From Apostichopus japonicus (taxonomy: Eukaryota > Echinodermata > Holothuroidea > Aspidochirotida > Stichopodidae), in contig NC_092576.1 in the NCBI RefSeq assembly GCF_037975245.1, positions 23,293,111 to 23,357,110 of the forward strand: 64,000 bases of DNA, read 5' to 3'. Shown here in pieces: positions 51,335-62,401 of the stretch (position 1 is its first letter; every line of letters begins with the position of its first letter). A program made the position numbers and the translations under genes. Below the pieces are notes generated by a model that did no database searches, was not told the origin of the DNA, and saw nothing but the letters and a program-made list of their open reading frames with translations.

Positions 51335-54300
51335 TCTGACCTTTATTGATAAAATAGCGAAAACATAAATAGTTATTTATTTATTTAAGTTGTTTTGCTT
51401 GTTTCGTAACTAGGTGCTTTAATAACAAGTTACTGATGTGTGTAATTTCCCCTCTTAATTTCGATCGGAAGACATTTGGCTCTAAAGCGAGCCAAAATGA
51501 TGGAAATTTGCAATATATGAGTGAATACTTATTTTGAATTGTTCGCTCGGAGTTTAGAGCAAATGGCTTGTCCATTAAGGTCCTTGTTACAATATCATGT
51601 GATTAATTAACATACAGAATGTAAATGCCCGGAGGTACAGTACAGCAGTATAGCACGTACAATATCATATATACGTCGTATATACACGCCGCGACATTCC
51701 TCAATAACAATCGAGTGGTTCTAGTCTCAATTTAATCCGGATTTTCGAATTAATACAGTCTAAGTCAGCTCATCATCAGTTGAATTTTGATTGTTGAAGA
51801 TGCCAGCAAACTTTTTGGTGCAAACGTGTTTGGAAGTGGAAGAAATTCCACATATTTTGCCGTTCTTAGAAGCTAGGCCCTAGCTTTAAAGTTTTTTTTA
51901 GCCTAACGTTCCCCAGGTCTTACGTGTAATGCTGAAGTAAAAGTTTTGAACTGTCGAGTCACATAAATGCCAGCATATCCGTAGCTCATGCTAATGACGT
52001 TAAAATATTGCAGTGGCTAGGCTACTGTACATATGCTACCATTTAAGAAACGATATCACTGCCAGATCTATTGATAAGGCTGAGGCCTAGCCTATATTTT
52101 TGCAGTGCAAAGAAATTATTTGATTTTCGTTTTGTTTTTTATCCAGGCCGAGCCTGGCTTTAGCCTAATCTAACTTACGCTATAGGCTAGGCTAAGAAGG
52201 TATAAGAAATTAGTTAGGTACAACAGGTTTAGCCTTCATGTGGCAATGATTGTTAGCTATGAGTTCCAGACAGATGTAATTAAGTGAGAACTTATCGTCA
52301 CATGTTTGTAAATAATGCCCTTTTTCTCTCTACAGGATCTTTAACAAAACTTGCACTGCAATGATTGCATTTGGACACTAGCCTCTACAGTTGGCTATAC
52401 TAAATGAAGGCCAAATCAATGTTTTTGTTTTAAAAAAGCCCTAAACTCAACCTAGTCAAGTCAAGAGCAGTTGTTTTTCACTGCTACATAAAATAATTAT
52501 AAGCTGAAGTACTGTGCTTAGGTGGTAAGATTGATCTTGATGATTAATGCTGTTTTATGATATGTTTGCTGAAGATATTGAAACTGAGTTTCACCAGATT
52601 ATAACAAAACAACACTATACTCAGTATCATATAAGCTAGTTCATTTGAACTGATTGCTGCGAGATGGGATTAAACTCGGCTTGTTTTTTGATACAGATAT
52701 GCACTTATATGATACATATATGCACAGTCTGTATCAGTATACATCCCTTCAAAATTGGTTCCAAAATGTAAAAAGCGTATCCACTGGGAGAAATTGGTGA
52801 CTTTGTGTGCCTCCAACTTCCAAAAGTTTAGGCAGAACGCTGTCTCTGATTACAGATTCAAAAACTTGGTGCATATCTCTGAGTACCAAATTTCAGCTCT
52901 GTACTCCCTTATAAGAAAATATGAGTCTCTGAAAAGCAAATATCACTTGAACAGTATTTAATTGCGACTCCCAAGTGATATATGTGGTATACTCATTTCA
53001 AATGAATGTCGAATAGGCGTCTTAAATGTTCGTTGTGTCTGTCATTACCACGAGGACGATTCTGATTAATCCTTAGTAAAATCTTAGTGGGGGACAGTAT
53101 GGGACCCACTGTATCTGAACATTAGTTGACTCGGCATGGGAACAAGCCCTTAATTATTCAAATCATATCAGTGTCATTTGGGTGTTGTTTTTGAATAACT
53201 GTTTAAAAGCATAAATAGGAAGGTGGAAGGTTTTACTTGGGTGATTGAATTGAACTCTAGCCTGATCACTTGTGTAAAGAGAAATGACACAATGTAGGTT
53301 TTATTCATATAAGTCTGGGGTAGGACTTTCTATTCTATCTTCTCTTCAATCATGCTTTGTCATGAATATCGTGTTCAAATGTTATCAGTTATGCAAAGTT
53401 TCATGAAACATTTCGGATTTCTCCTGTTCTGTAAGTGTAATAGACACAGGGTGTGTGATGGTCTCTTAACGTCATGTAACTTTGACTCTGATTAAGGATT
53501 TTTACAAATATCATTTCTTTTGAATATATAGAGTCTCATTTGTTTTCGCTTTGTTAAACTAGAATATAGTACGTTTGTGTAGTATATTGTGCTGTTTTTT
53601 CTTCCTAAGTTTTGTAACGTAGTTAAACTGTTTTCTTCGTATATGTGATGGACCATTTGCAACCCTGCAGGTAAATTTTGTTTATTCCTGTCTGATAATC
53701 TCACTGGAAATCAAACACCACCCAATGCTTGGCAAAAATGGTGCAAATCTCAGAATTTTTTTCTGACGACTCAATGAGGGTCATTGTATAATTTTACTTG
53801 TGCGGGTGGATTTTAATGGGAAGGGGGGGGGGGGTAAAATTGAGCTCGAAAAATGTTTTTTTTTAAATGGGATTTCGGTTGTGTGAAGGAAGAAGCTTCA
53901 CAACAGCAGCAGAAGATGGGATCCATGGTCACACACGTGTCTGTTTATAGTCTTTATTTGTCTTCTGTTTCTGCAAGACTTTCGAATTATATGTGTGCCT
54001 AAAATAAGGGTGGAGAAGACTTGACAATTGTCCTCGTTTCTTTTTTGTAGTTGTATGTACACTTAAGGGCAGTACATGGAATAAAATACTAGGATTTAAC
54101 TCTTTATTATAGGAGTGAATATACAAAATAATCACTCTTTAAAAAGAGTGAAACTGCAATCTTAACAAGAGTGTACATTCTGCTAGAAGTGAAAATGTTC
54201 ACTCTAAACTTGGAGTAGTTTTCACTCTCGTTAGAGCTGTCCCTTAACCCCATCCAGGTAAGAGTAAAATTAGAGTGTTTTTTCACACCACGGGATATAG

Positions 54301-54959
54301 AGAGTACAGTAACTTGAAGCAGCTTTTTGCCTTTGTCGTCGTTTTCCCAAACTTTTGAGATATCCATCGAGTATTTTACATGTATTCATCACAAAACAGC
54401 AAAGTAAGATATTAACCAAGTTGTTCCCCTGTCAAGAGCATTAATTGGCGAGTAATGAAGGACGTCTGCAGATAATGAGTACTCGAATGCAGTTCCCAAA
54501 ATCCACTAGTTTGATTTCAACCAATCAATGAATAGCTAACATTCTTATTTATGAGCCGTTGCTTAAAATAAGATTCATTCATATCAATCCGCCAAAGTCG
54601 CGTCGGTATCACAGCCATACACAATACACACAAATAAAGCATGGTGTTTTAGAAAGGAGTTCCATAACAACTCCCTGGTTTTAGTACATAATGGTGTACT
54701 AGGTTGCTTACGACAACGCTAAGTGAAAATTATTTACCTCATTATTCCATGACGTTCATAGAATTTAAGGAGTAATATTATGTTCGGGATGTTCGGAGAA
54801 AAATAACGTTCAAGTTTGTAAATATTTCGGCTTTCATTCCACCTTTTAAATTTAATTTGAAAAAATAAGCTAGTTGTGTATGTCGTTATGACATCGTGGG
54901 GTCCATGAGGTTGAGAAAATCATAAAAAAAGGACGCATAAACCTGTTTTAACTTTAGTA
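51335..54959. other. Interval between gene A and duplication copy B
   Basis: 51335-51800 would hold the gene A promoter, but no clear core motif was seen. 51880-52200 has several GCCTAGCC-type motifs. A plus-strand frame of 68 codons at 52755-52961 starts with an ATG but has no recognisable similarity. G- and T-runs lie near 53822 and 53860. A cluster of CACTCT motifs lies at 54100-54290. Confidence 0.5.
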
Positions 54960-55527
54960 GTATGACAATGTTCACGGCCTGGTAACATATTATTATCGGA
55001 TGCGATTAAAGGACACCGTTAAAGTTATAGCATATTTTATGTAGGAACAGCGCCTACAAAACTATACTAAAAAACTAAACTAAAAAATGTCAACCCATTT
55101 TTTGTTATCAGCCGTATAAAATGTGTGCTATATCAGGCTACGCAGGAATACCTCAACCACTCTACACACGATATGATATATAGTAAATTATGGGTTGAAG
55201 CAAAGTTAATATGATTTTGATTTGTACATAATTACATATAAAGAACAACGACTCAATTAAACGCCATGAAAGCCAGTTAGTAAGAATTATGAATATGATA
55301 TTAATGTTTATGTTGTATTACCTCTCTTTGCTGTTCCCCTTAGTTCAGTGAGTGAGTGCACAATCCAGTAGCTTAAAGCAGTCTTAACACAACGTATCTA
55401 TATGCTGTATACAGTACCAAATGTTTGCGTCACAGTAATAAGCAATATAGTATAGGTATATAGTACATATTTTCATCATATAAATAACTCATTGGGGTAG
55501 AACGGGTACAAACTGCGGTGATAAGGT

Positions 55528-57053
55528 TGTCACAATGCTAGTCCCTATTGTATTGCCCTATGTATCACTTGAGTGACTCTGAATGGCAAAACTTGACTTG
55601 AAGGTAGTAGCTTTATCCCTTTGTGTCCTGCATATTTGTTTTGTTTGTGTCTTGTCTTGTGTTATGTAAAGTTTGGGCAGTATATGGTATGCATTCATAT
55701 CAGAGTTGGAAAATATTCCTCACTTGACTCCCAGGGTATAAAAGGTACAGTTGTACAAGACTGGCTGTGTCCTCTGTGGGCGTGGTGGGTTGGTTATTTT
55801 TGCTGTTGTGGTAAGACCCTGTGAGGGCACTAAGTTGTATTCAGGCTTGTTGAGATGCTTGAAGCTTAGCCTGCGAGGCCAACATATTATACTCAAAAAA
55901 CAATATACTATTTGTCACCACTGAGTTAATTTGACCAGTTACCGGTTCTGTGTGGATGTATCGTGGCGCCAGTCTATACCTGGAGAGCGGGAGCAAGTCA
56001 AAGCCCAGTGAAGTAAGTCACATTATTTATATTTGTTAAAAACATGTGGGGACATGTGAACAGTGACATTTTGTTTATTGAAGTGTCACTGTTAATGTAG
56101 GGGTTCGTATCCCGACCTAGGTAACTTTGGCTCTAGCCTTGGGGATATGTCATTAATACTTAGTAATATGTGTTACAAGATAATGCAATCAGGGATCACT
56201 TTAGAGAGGAGAATTGTGTCTTGGGATATGGCATGATATTTCAGATACAGAGATTATGTTCTAGAATAATCCTGGTCATTTGAAGCTGCCCTAGGGGTAG
56301 AGATAGTATGTATATAGTAAGTGTTGTATTGGAGCAGTTAGTGGGGGCATTATAGAACTGGGAGCCTTATGATTATTTAGGACTTGGTGGTGGGTTTATG
56401 TTATTATTTATGTTAGTATGTGTTATGTGTTTTCAATATCCAAAAGGGAAATTCACATCTGCAGGAAGATTCACTGTGGTAAGGGTTCGTATTATAAATT
56501 CCCTCGTGATAATTCCAGAGCATGCATAGACATAATACTAGGTAACGTGTTTTGTACCCTGCAGTTCTCGACCATCATCGGCGGAGAAAGGGAGACAAGG
56601 GGCGCTGGCCTAAAAAGGGCGTGGCCCAAAAGACGAGTTTGTGAAACAGTGACAGCGACCTGAAGCTCACCGAACTTTTGGATTGAAATTCTCAACTTTA
56701 AGTATCAGAAGACGTGAGAAGAGATCAAGTTTCTTGATTTCTAGACTTTCCTATGTTATAATTCAATCATTCCCTTTTGTGATTTAGGTGAAGGGTGTGA
56801 TATATGTGACGGGTGTGATTAACGTGGAGGGGTGTTTCAGTCGGTAATTGTATCAATATTTTTTTCTGTTCTATACACCCACATGTCCGATTTCATATGA
56901 AGGGGTGTTTCAGTCGGTGATTGTATCAATATATTTTTAGGTTCTATACACCCACATGTCCGAGTTCTTTATGGAGTCAAGTACCTAGCTGTTATCCTCG
57001 CCTTATTTAACAAAGTTAGCACTATTCCCTTATTGGTCAGGGGAACAGTGACA
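55528..57053 (+). mobile_element. Apparent solo LTR, 1526 bp, TSD AAGGT
   Basis: The element starts TGTCAC and ends GTGACA, the TG...CA inverted ends of an LTR. AAGGT stands on both sides (55523-55527 and 57054-57058). Copy A has the unfilled site (ATAAGATCTTTGTAACC near 35613). No internal coding region and no second copy of the terminal sequence were found inside, so a solo LTR left by recombination fits best. It contains a TATA box on the plus strand and an internal duplication of about 72 bp (56826-56965, TGTTTCAGTCGGT...CACCCACATGTCCGA). The superfamily is not determined. Confidence 0.82.
55737..55744 (+). promoter_or_regulatory. TATA box inside the solo LTR
   Basis: TATAAAAG lies about 210 bp into the element. 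It is a plausible LTR promoter and suggests plus-strand orientation. Confidence 0.55.
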
Positions 57054-58668
57054 AAGGTCTTGTTACCATTGTATATTGGTATCATTGTTGTTTTAACAAA
57101 TTTAATAACAAAGTTCTAGCTGATACAGAACAAAATGTTAGTAAGCTAGTAAGAAAGTTAGTAAGTAAGTTAACTTCGAAAACGATAGGTATACGTTCTT
57201 AACACAGCATAAACGAAATGAATCTTTGTGTCCTGCCATTCTTGCAATAATTGCATCAAGATTGTCATTAGAACTTGTTGATATACTAAACATGGACGGC
57301 GGAGCTCATTTTGATGTGGTTGGGGTAGGTAGGGTGAGGAAGGGGGGTGGAGGTAGCGGGAGGGGCGGATATGGCCAAGGTATCTCTTCTTTACTCTACA
57401 AAATAGAGCACCAACGATATCAGGGTATCTGGGGGATTCTATTTAATTGTGGTTAAGGAGGAAAGAATAAACAAATCCTATGTCAAGCTAGGGCGTCAAA
57501 GCAAGCCACCTTCCTGAGTTCTATGTTGGGTTTTGTTCTGTTTACTATTAGGTGTCAGTTTCCATGTACGGGGACTGAAGTTGGGTTTTTCGTTTACAGA
57601 GCTACCGATGTACGAGGAAGCTATGATTGTCATATAAATTTAGGACTGTTCACAGTTTTGGATGGAATTTAGTTATTTTTTCGCTATTGTCTTGGTTTTA
57701 TTCAAGGACAATATTTTAACCGTATAAAAAAATGGGACGACCCAATCCTGATCCCCTGCCCCCCCCCCCCGAGCACTGCCCCACGCCCACCCTTAGCAGT
57801 ATCCCGGCTCCGCCGTTCCAGATAGAACTTGTAATCACCACAAATACATAATTAACGTTTTCACATGAAATTACATCTTGCATAATTGCACAATCTAATT
57901 GTATTAAAATCAGACATCGTAGGTAAGTTTACTATTCTTGTGTAAATGACTTTTGCTTTTGTGGCGTTGACTTTATGTGACGTTCTCTTTTCTAGTGCAT
58001 ATTGGAGTTCCCCGAATGGAACTCTTCCCTCAGTAGGCAGTTTACAGCCATTTGTATGGGCGGTCATTTGGCTAAACAATAGAACGATGAAACAAGACAA
58101 ACAGACAAGAAAAAAGATGAGAAGGAACAATAATAAGAATGTATTGCATAACAGATAGACTGAGAGGATATAGAGATGAAACATTCTAAACATAAAAAGA
58201 ACAAATAAACAGACCAAAATGAAGAAAATAAACATGATCAATAGGAAAAGGTGCACCAAAACAAAACTGACTAAACAACCAAATTAAACTACACCAAGCC
58301 ATCGACCAACGACATGACTGCGCGAACTTAATGAAAGTTCGCCCCCACAATTAAAAGTTTTCCCCATAAATCAAACCAAACGTTGGGACAGAATCAAAAC
58401 GAACATTGGGACAGAATCAAAACGAACAGCGGGCAAATATGAACAGCCGGCAAAATCAACACAAACAGAGGGCGATATACTAAGCAGGCCTCTTAGATAT
58501 TTTTAGGAATGCCCTCAGCGCACCGCATCGGTGCAGCTCGAACCGGATGTTGCTGAATAGAAATGTTGTGTCTTAGCGTCATATCATCAGGACCATATGA
58601 ACTTGTTCACGGTGATAAGGTCTGTCTATGGTAATCAGTATGGCAGTGTGCCTCAGTCTACCCCGGTG

Positions 58669-59118
58669 GCGAATTTCTTTTTCCTGAACCTTTCGGGCAG
58701 TGTACGTTGAGTTTAGCCAATCAGAGCGAGGCTGTGTTGATGACGTACTACAGTAAGATGGCGGCGTGCTTACCAAATGTTGAAGTGGGGAAATCACATT
58801 CGATAAGTCAACATAATTGTTGTACTACAGCAGAAAGTATTAATGTATATAAGCCTTTTCAATTCATGATATAATACTTGGACGTAACTACTTGGACATG
58901 AGAAAAAGTGGCGGAAAAAATCCACACGGGGCCTCGAACTCGCGGTCTTTCGTTTCCCACCTTATGTTTTGAAGCGACGCATTTACCCGACTGACCATCT
59001 TTACTGAGTAGTACGTCATCAACACGAGCGAGGCTGTGTACGTCATCATCACAGCCTCGCTCTGATTGGCTAAACTCCACGTACACTGCCCGAAAGGTTC
59101 AGGAAAAGAAAATTCGCG
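58669..59118. mobile_element. 450-bp element with long inverted repeats, TSD CCCCGGTG
   Basis: CCCCGGTG occurs at 58661-58668 and 59119-59126. Copy A has it once (GCCCCGGTGTATAC near 38790), a clean empty site. About 80 bp at each end are inverted copies of each other, including CCTGAACCTTTCGGGCAGTG and TTTAGCCAATCAGAGCGAGG. An 8-bp TSD fits hAT-like elements, but the terminal bases do not settle the superfamily. The interior carries a tRNA-like segment on the minus strand. No protein is encoded. Confidence 0.85.
58927..59003 (-). repeat. tRNA-like segment inside the inverted-repeat element
   Basis: Read on the minus strand, box A-like TGGTCAGTCGGGTAAATGCG (58997-58978) precedes box B-like GAGTTCGAGGCC. 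The order and spacing are as in tRNA-derived SINEs, but the arms pair imperfectly. Its place between two DNA-transposon-style inverted repeats is unusual. Confidence 0.5.
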
Positions 59119-60741
59119 CCCCGGTGTATACATTCTCTTGTGGGCACAATGAAAACACGACGATTAGCCCACACAGTTCACTGACATTTTGAAGCACGGT
59201 GCAGCGTGGTAGGACAGAAGTGTCGTGCATACAAGATATCGTAACTACTGTACGTGATATAACACGGTCAATGAAAACCAAAACAGTGGCATCTGTCCTT
59301 TTAGTTCATAGGCGTTCATTCGTTTCGCGTGAACGATCGAATTGATCGTGCAATTGTCCTTGTAATTATGCTAAATCCTCGTTTTAATGGTGGCGCTCAA
59401 CCTTTTGCTCTGAGCACTCGTTCGTTTCACGTGTGAGCGTTCGTTTTGATTTCGTGCGAATGTTTTTACAATACATCTTCGTTCTTATGGTGGCGATTGA
59501 TCTTTTGTTCTGACAAGTGGATAAATTTGACTTCCCGGTGCTACTTGTTTTATTTTGTATTTATATATATATTTTTTCAATTTTCTTTCTTTTTTATTTG
59601 TTTCATCGTTGTAATGTTCTGCCCAAAAAGCCGCCCATACATTTACTGGTTTAAGGATTTGTAGCTTTCCGAAATTGACTGACTTGGTTGTAATCTATAC
59701 GGAAAAAAAAGGTGCAATCCTGCATTCGTATTGGGCTTGCCCTGCCATGCGTTGACTGTAGGTATCACGCATTCCTCATTAAAGTTAAGAGGGAAATAAT
59801 TACCCTTGCCAAATGACGTATTATCATCCATGTTTTAATTCATAAACAAACAAACAAATATATCAACAAATTAAATCGTAATAATAAAATTGAACCCACT
59901 AACCCAAATCGATAAAAATTGAGAAACACCTACATGGCCTCGGGTGTAAATCCCCAAATGCAGTGTCTGCTTTTTTTCAGGAAACATAAAGGAAACATTC
60001 AGATTTCTTAAAACTAGTGCTATTTTTTATATTATTGGAAATTAGTTTCTAACCACAATGCATTGACGTTACGGTGATGACTCCATTCTTAAGATATCAA
60101 GCTCACAGGGCATTAGAGTCCACAGATTGTTGTACATAGATGATCAGGTAATTACATTGCATTATTACATTAACACATGAGTGATGTGATAGCTTTACTG
60201 ACTTTTGAACTGTAACATCTAACACGATTTTACACGATAGCGTTATTGTACTAGGTAAGAAATTTGTCAAATGTTACCTTTAATTCTCTTAATTCAACAT
60301 GTCGGTCTCTGGTGACCACAAACATTTCCGCTTCTTACCCATAATGTGATGCATCAGCAAATAGGAGTACAAAGTATGATATTGGTAAAGCTTCCCTTCT
60401 AGAGATATCGTGTTAACAATGTTTCTTTTTTTAATTAGACTTCTGGTGGCCTCAAAATAACCTCTCACCTCCACAAAAAGCAAACGTCTTCTTCTGCACA
60501 ATATGATACATCCTCATGCAAAGTATGAGACGTCTGATGCCCTTCTTTAGATTGCAAGGTTCTCAAATTGTGATCACTGGTGACCTCAAATGACCTTTGG
60601 CCTTCTCAGCAAGGCTTCTGAAACACACTCATGCCATCCACGCGCATACACAAATACAAAATCACGATTACATTGGTTATGAATATCATCGAAATCAACA
60701 AAACTGAATAATACATTATATTCATCATAGTCCCTTACGTA

Positions 60742-61726
60742 TGTAAGGGTGTTTGCCACTGAAAATAAATGTTTTTCTTGATCAGAGAATTCTGGGTTTG
60801 GTGTGAAGACCAAACACAGAGCAAGACACATAAAAAATAGAAAACTCAACTGGATTGGATCAAAAGAAATTATAATTATGAATAACAAACAATATACAGT
60901 ACAGCTGATCTGAGCCCAGTCAAAGAATTAAATAAAACAACTTACAGTAGTGAGGTGCGCACCCAAAAGTAAAGTAAATACACTTAATTTATAAATCTGT
61001 TCTGGTGAGTTGGCGTGCTGGTGACTTCAGGTACAGGTCTTCCACGACATCAGATATTCCACGACATCAGTATAGAGTTGAACAGATAAGTGGTATAATG
61101 AATGTCTGATCCCAACAAAATAGTATCCTTTAATTAATAAGCAATAGAGTCCCAGGCTATCCTCCAGTAAAATAATGTGTATATCCTTTGTGGTAAAATA
61201 ATGTCAGTTATAACAAATGGTGTCCCGGAATATTCTTTATGGTAAAATAATATCCTCTAAGTAAATAATATTCTTTATAGTAAATAATGTCCCAGACTGT
61301 CAGTAGAATATCACTCCTTCCATAAAATCATAAGGACTACAGTAAATTGAACTTGTAACTTAAGGTTTAAAACAAACTATCCAGCATTAAAACTATATTT
61401 CTCCTCTTTTGCAACTGTCATGCTCCAATACTTATGGCCAACTGCCTAACTCCCTATACCCTCACAAAACTCCTTTGTTCCTATAATATATGTACACAGA
61501 CCCCATTTCCTGTGAGGGCTAATTGCCAGGAAGAACAAAGGTAGTTGCTTAGCAACCCAGAAGGAGAGATCTTAATCCCCCTCCTTTTACCACCACAAGC
61601 AACATACAAATACACACACTGTACAAATGATAGCCGCCTGTACAGTGAGCACTGTACATTGTACTTAATAAACAAGTAAAACTATGGAACAAAAGAAAAC
61701 TTTATGTAAGAGCTGACCATCTTACA
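60742..61726. mobile_element. Apparent solo LTR, 985 bp, TSD CGTA
   Basis: It begins TGTAAG and ends CTTACA. CGTA flanks both sides (60738-60741 and 61727-61730). It lies about 150 bp beyond the stop codon of gene B (minus strand). Copy A lacks it, together with about 145 bp of flanking DNA. No internal coding region was seen. An interior series of ATATTC/AAATAAT-rich repeats (61110-61300) is present. Orientation is not determined. The 4-bp duplication is weaker evidence than that of the other LTR. Confidence 0.65.
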
Positions 61727-61876
61727 CGTATTTTCAAATTTAAAAACTGTCACGACCGTTCACCCCGTTCATTCTACCATGAATAGCAATTTTCGTTTTT
61801 TTTTCAGACAAGACTATAACCTCATAAAAAATAATCATTATCACAGCTCGATTTCGGTTTTCTACACAACATGAAG

Positions 61877-62401
61877 TCACAATTTCTTTCCATGTAAGCA
61901 ATATTCAGGATTCCATTCAAATCCGTTTGACTCTCTCATCACATCAACGACTGCTTGCATTTTCTGGGTATCATTGTCCTCCTCTGTCCATTCTCCGAAC
62001 AGGTTTTTATAAACAAGGAGAGTGATTGCAGAAGCGTCTTGTCGGTGGTTTGCTCTACTTGATCCTTTCGGTGTGATACACTCCTTGTCTAAAGCGCACT
62101 GTAACCACGGTTGCATTAGCTTGGTTTGAATGGTGGTGCTATTTATAATTAGCTGTGTTCCTGGTTGTATATGTGGAGCAGAGTTGTTACAATTATGATA
62201 CTCTTCTCTGTCTATGCCAAGTTTGGTAAACATCGCTGGTACAGTCCGTTTATAATGATGAGATCTTGTTGGATCAAAGTGTAGAATATTCGTCATGTAA
62301 CCATGGTGACGTTGAATTCCCGGAAGAAGTACTTTCAGCGATTTTTTGAATCGTATGGAAGCATCTCCGTAATAAATTGCGCCAAATTCATTTAAAGAGA
62401 G
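61877..62401 (-). CDS. DUF1647 / glycosyltransferase-like protein (gene B), last exon, 174 codons
   Basis: It is the same length as the last exon of gene A, with the same acceptor (CTACAG, AG at 62403-62402) and stop position. The first 35 residues (LSLNEFGAIYYGDASIRF...) are identical to gene A. The middle (REEYHNCNNSAPHIQ, WLQCALDKECITPKGS, NHRQDASAI) is almost identical. A block just after the HHGY motif is strongly changed. The open frame without stops or indels suggests a functional paralogue. Upstream exons must lie beyond the right end of the window. A solo LTR sits in its 3' flank. Confidence 0.8.
   Translation of the reverse strand, partial: LSLNEFGAIYYGDASIRFKKSLKVLLPGIQRHHGYMTNILHFDPTRSHHYKRTVPAMFTKLGIDREEYHNCNNSAPHIQPGTQLIINSTTIQTKLMQPWLQCALDKECITPKGSSRANHRQDASAITLLVYKNLFGEWTEEDNDTQKMQAVVDVMRESNGFEWNPEYCLHGKKL

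Noticed and set aside
52755-52961. A 68-codon plus-strand frame with a charged, protein-like composition
   Set aside because: No similarity recognised and no exon context. A search against echinoderm proteins would decide.
57861-58259. A 132-codon minus-strand frame, with a counterpart near 37542-37848
   Set aside because: It reads through simple A-rich/T-rich repeats (AACAAATAAACAGACC type), giving a low-complexity Phe/Leu/Cys-rich product. Shared only because of the duplication.
60586-60888. A 100-codon minus-strand frame beginning with a hydrophobic stretch
   Set aside because: It crosses the boundary of the solo LTR insertion at 60742, so part of it is LTR sequence. No domain was recognised.
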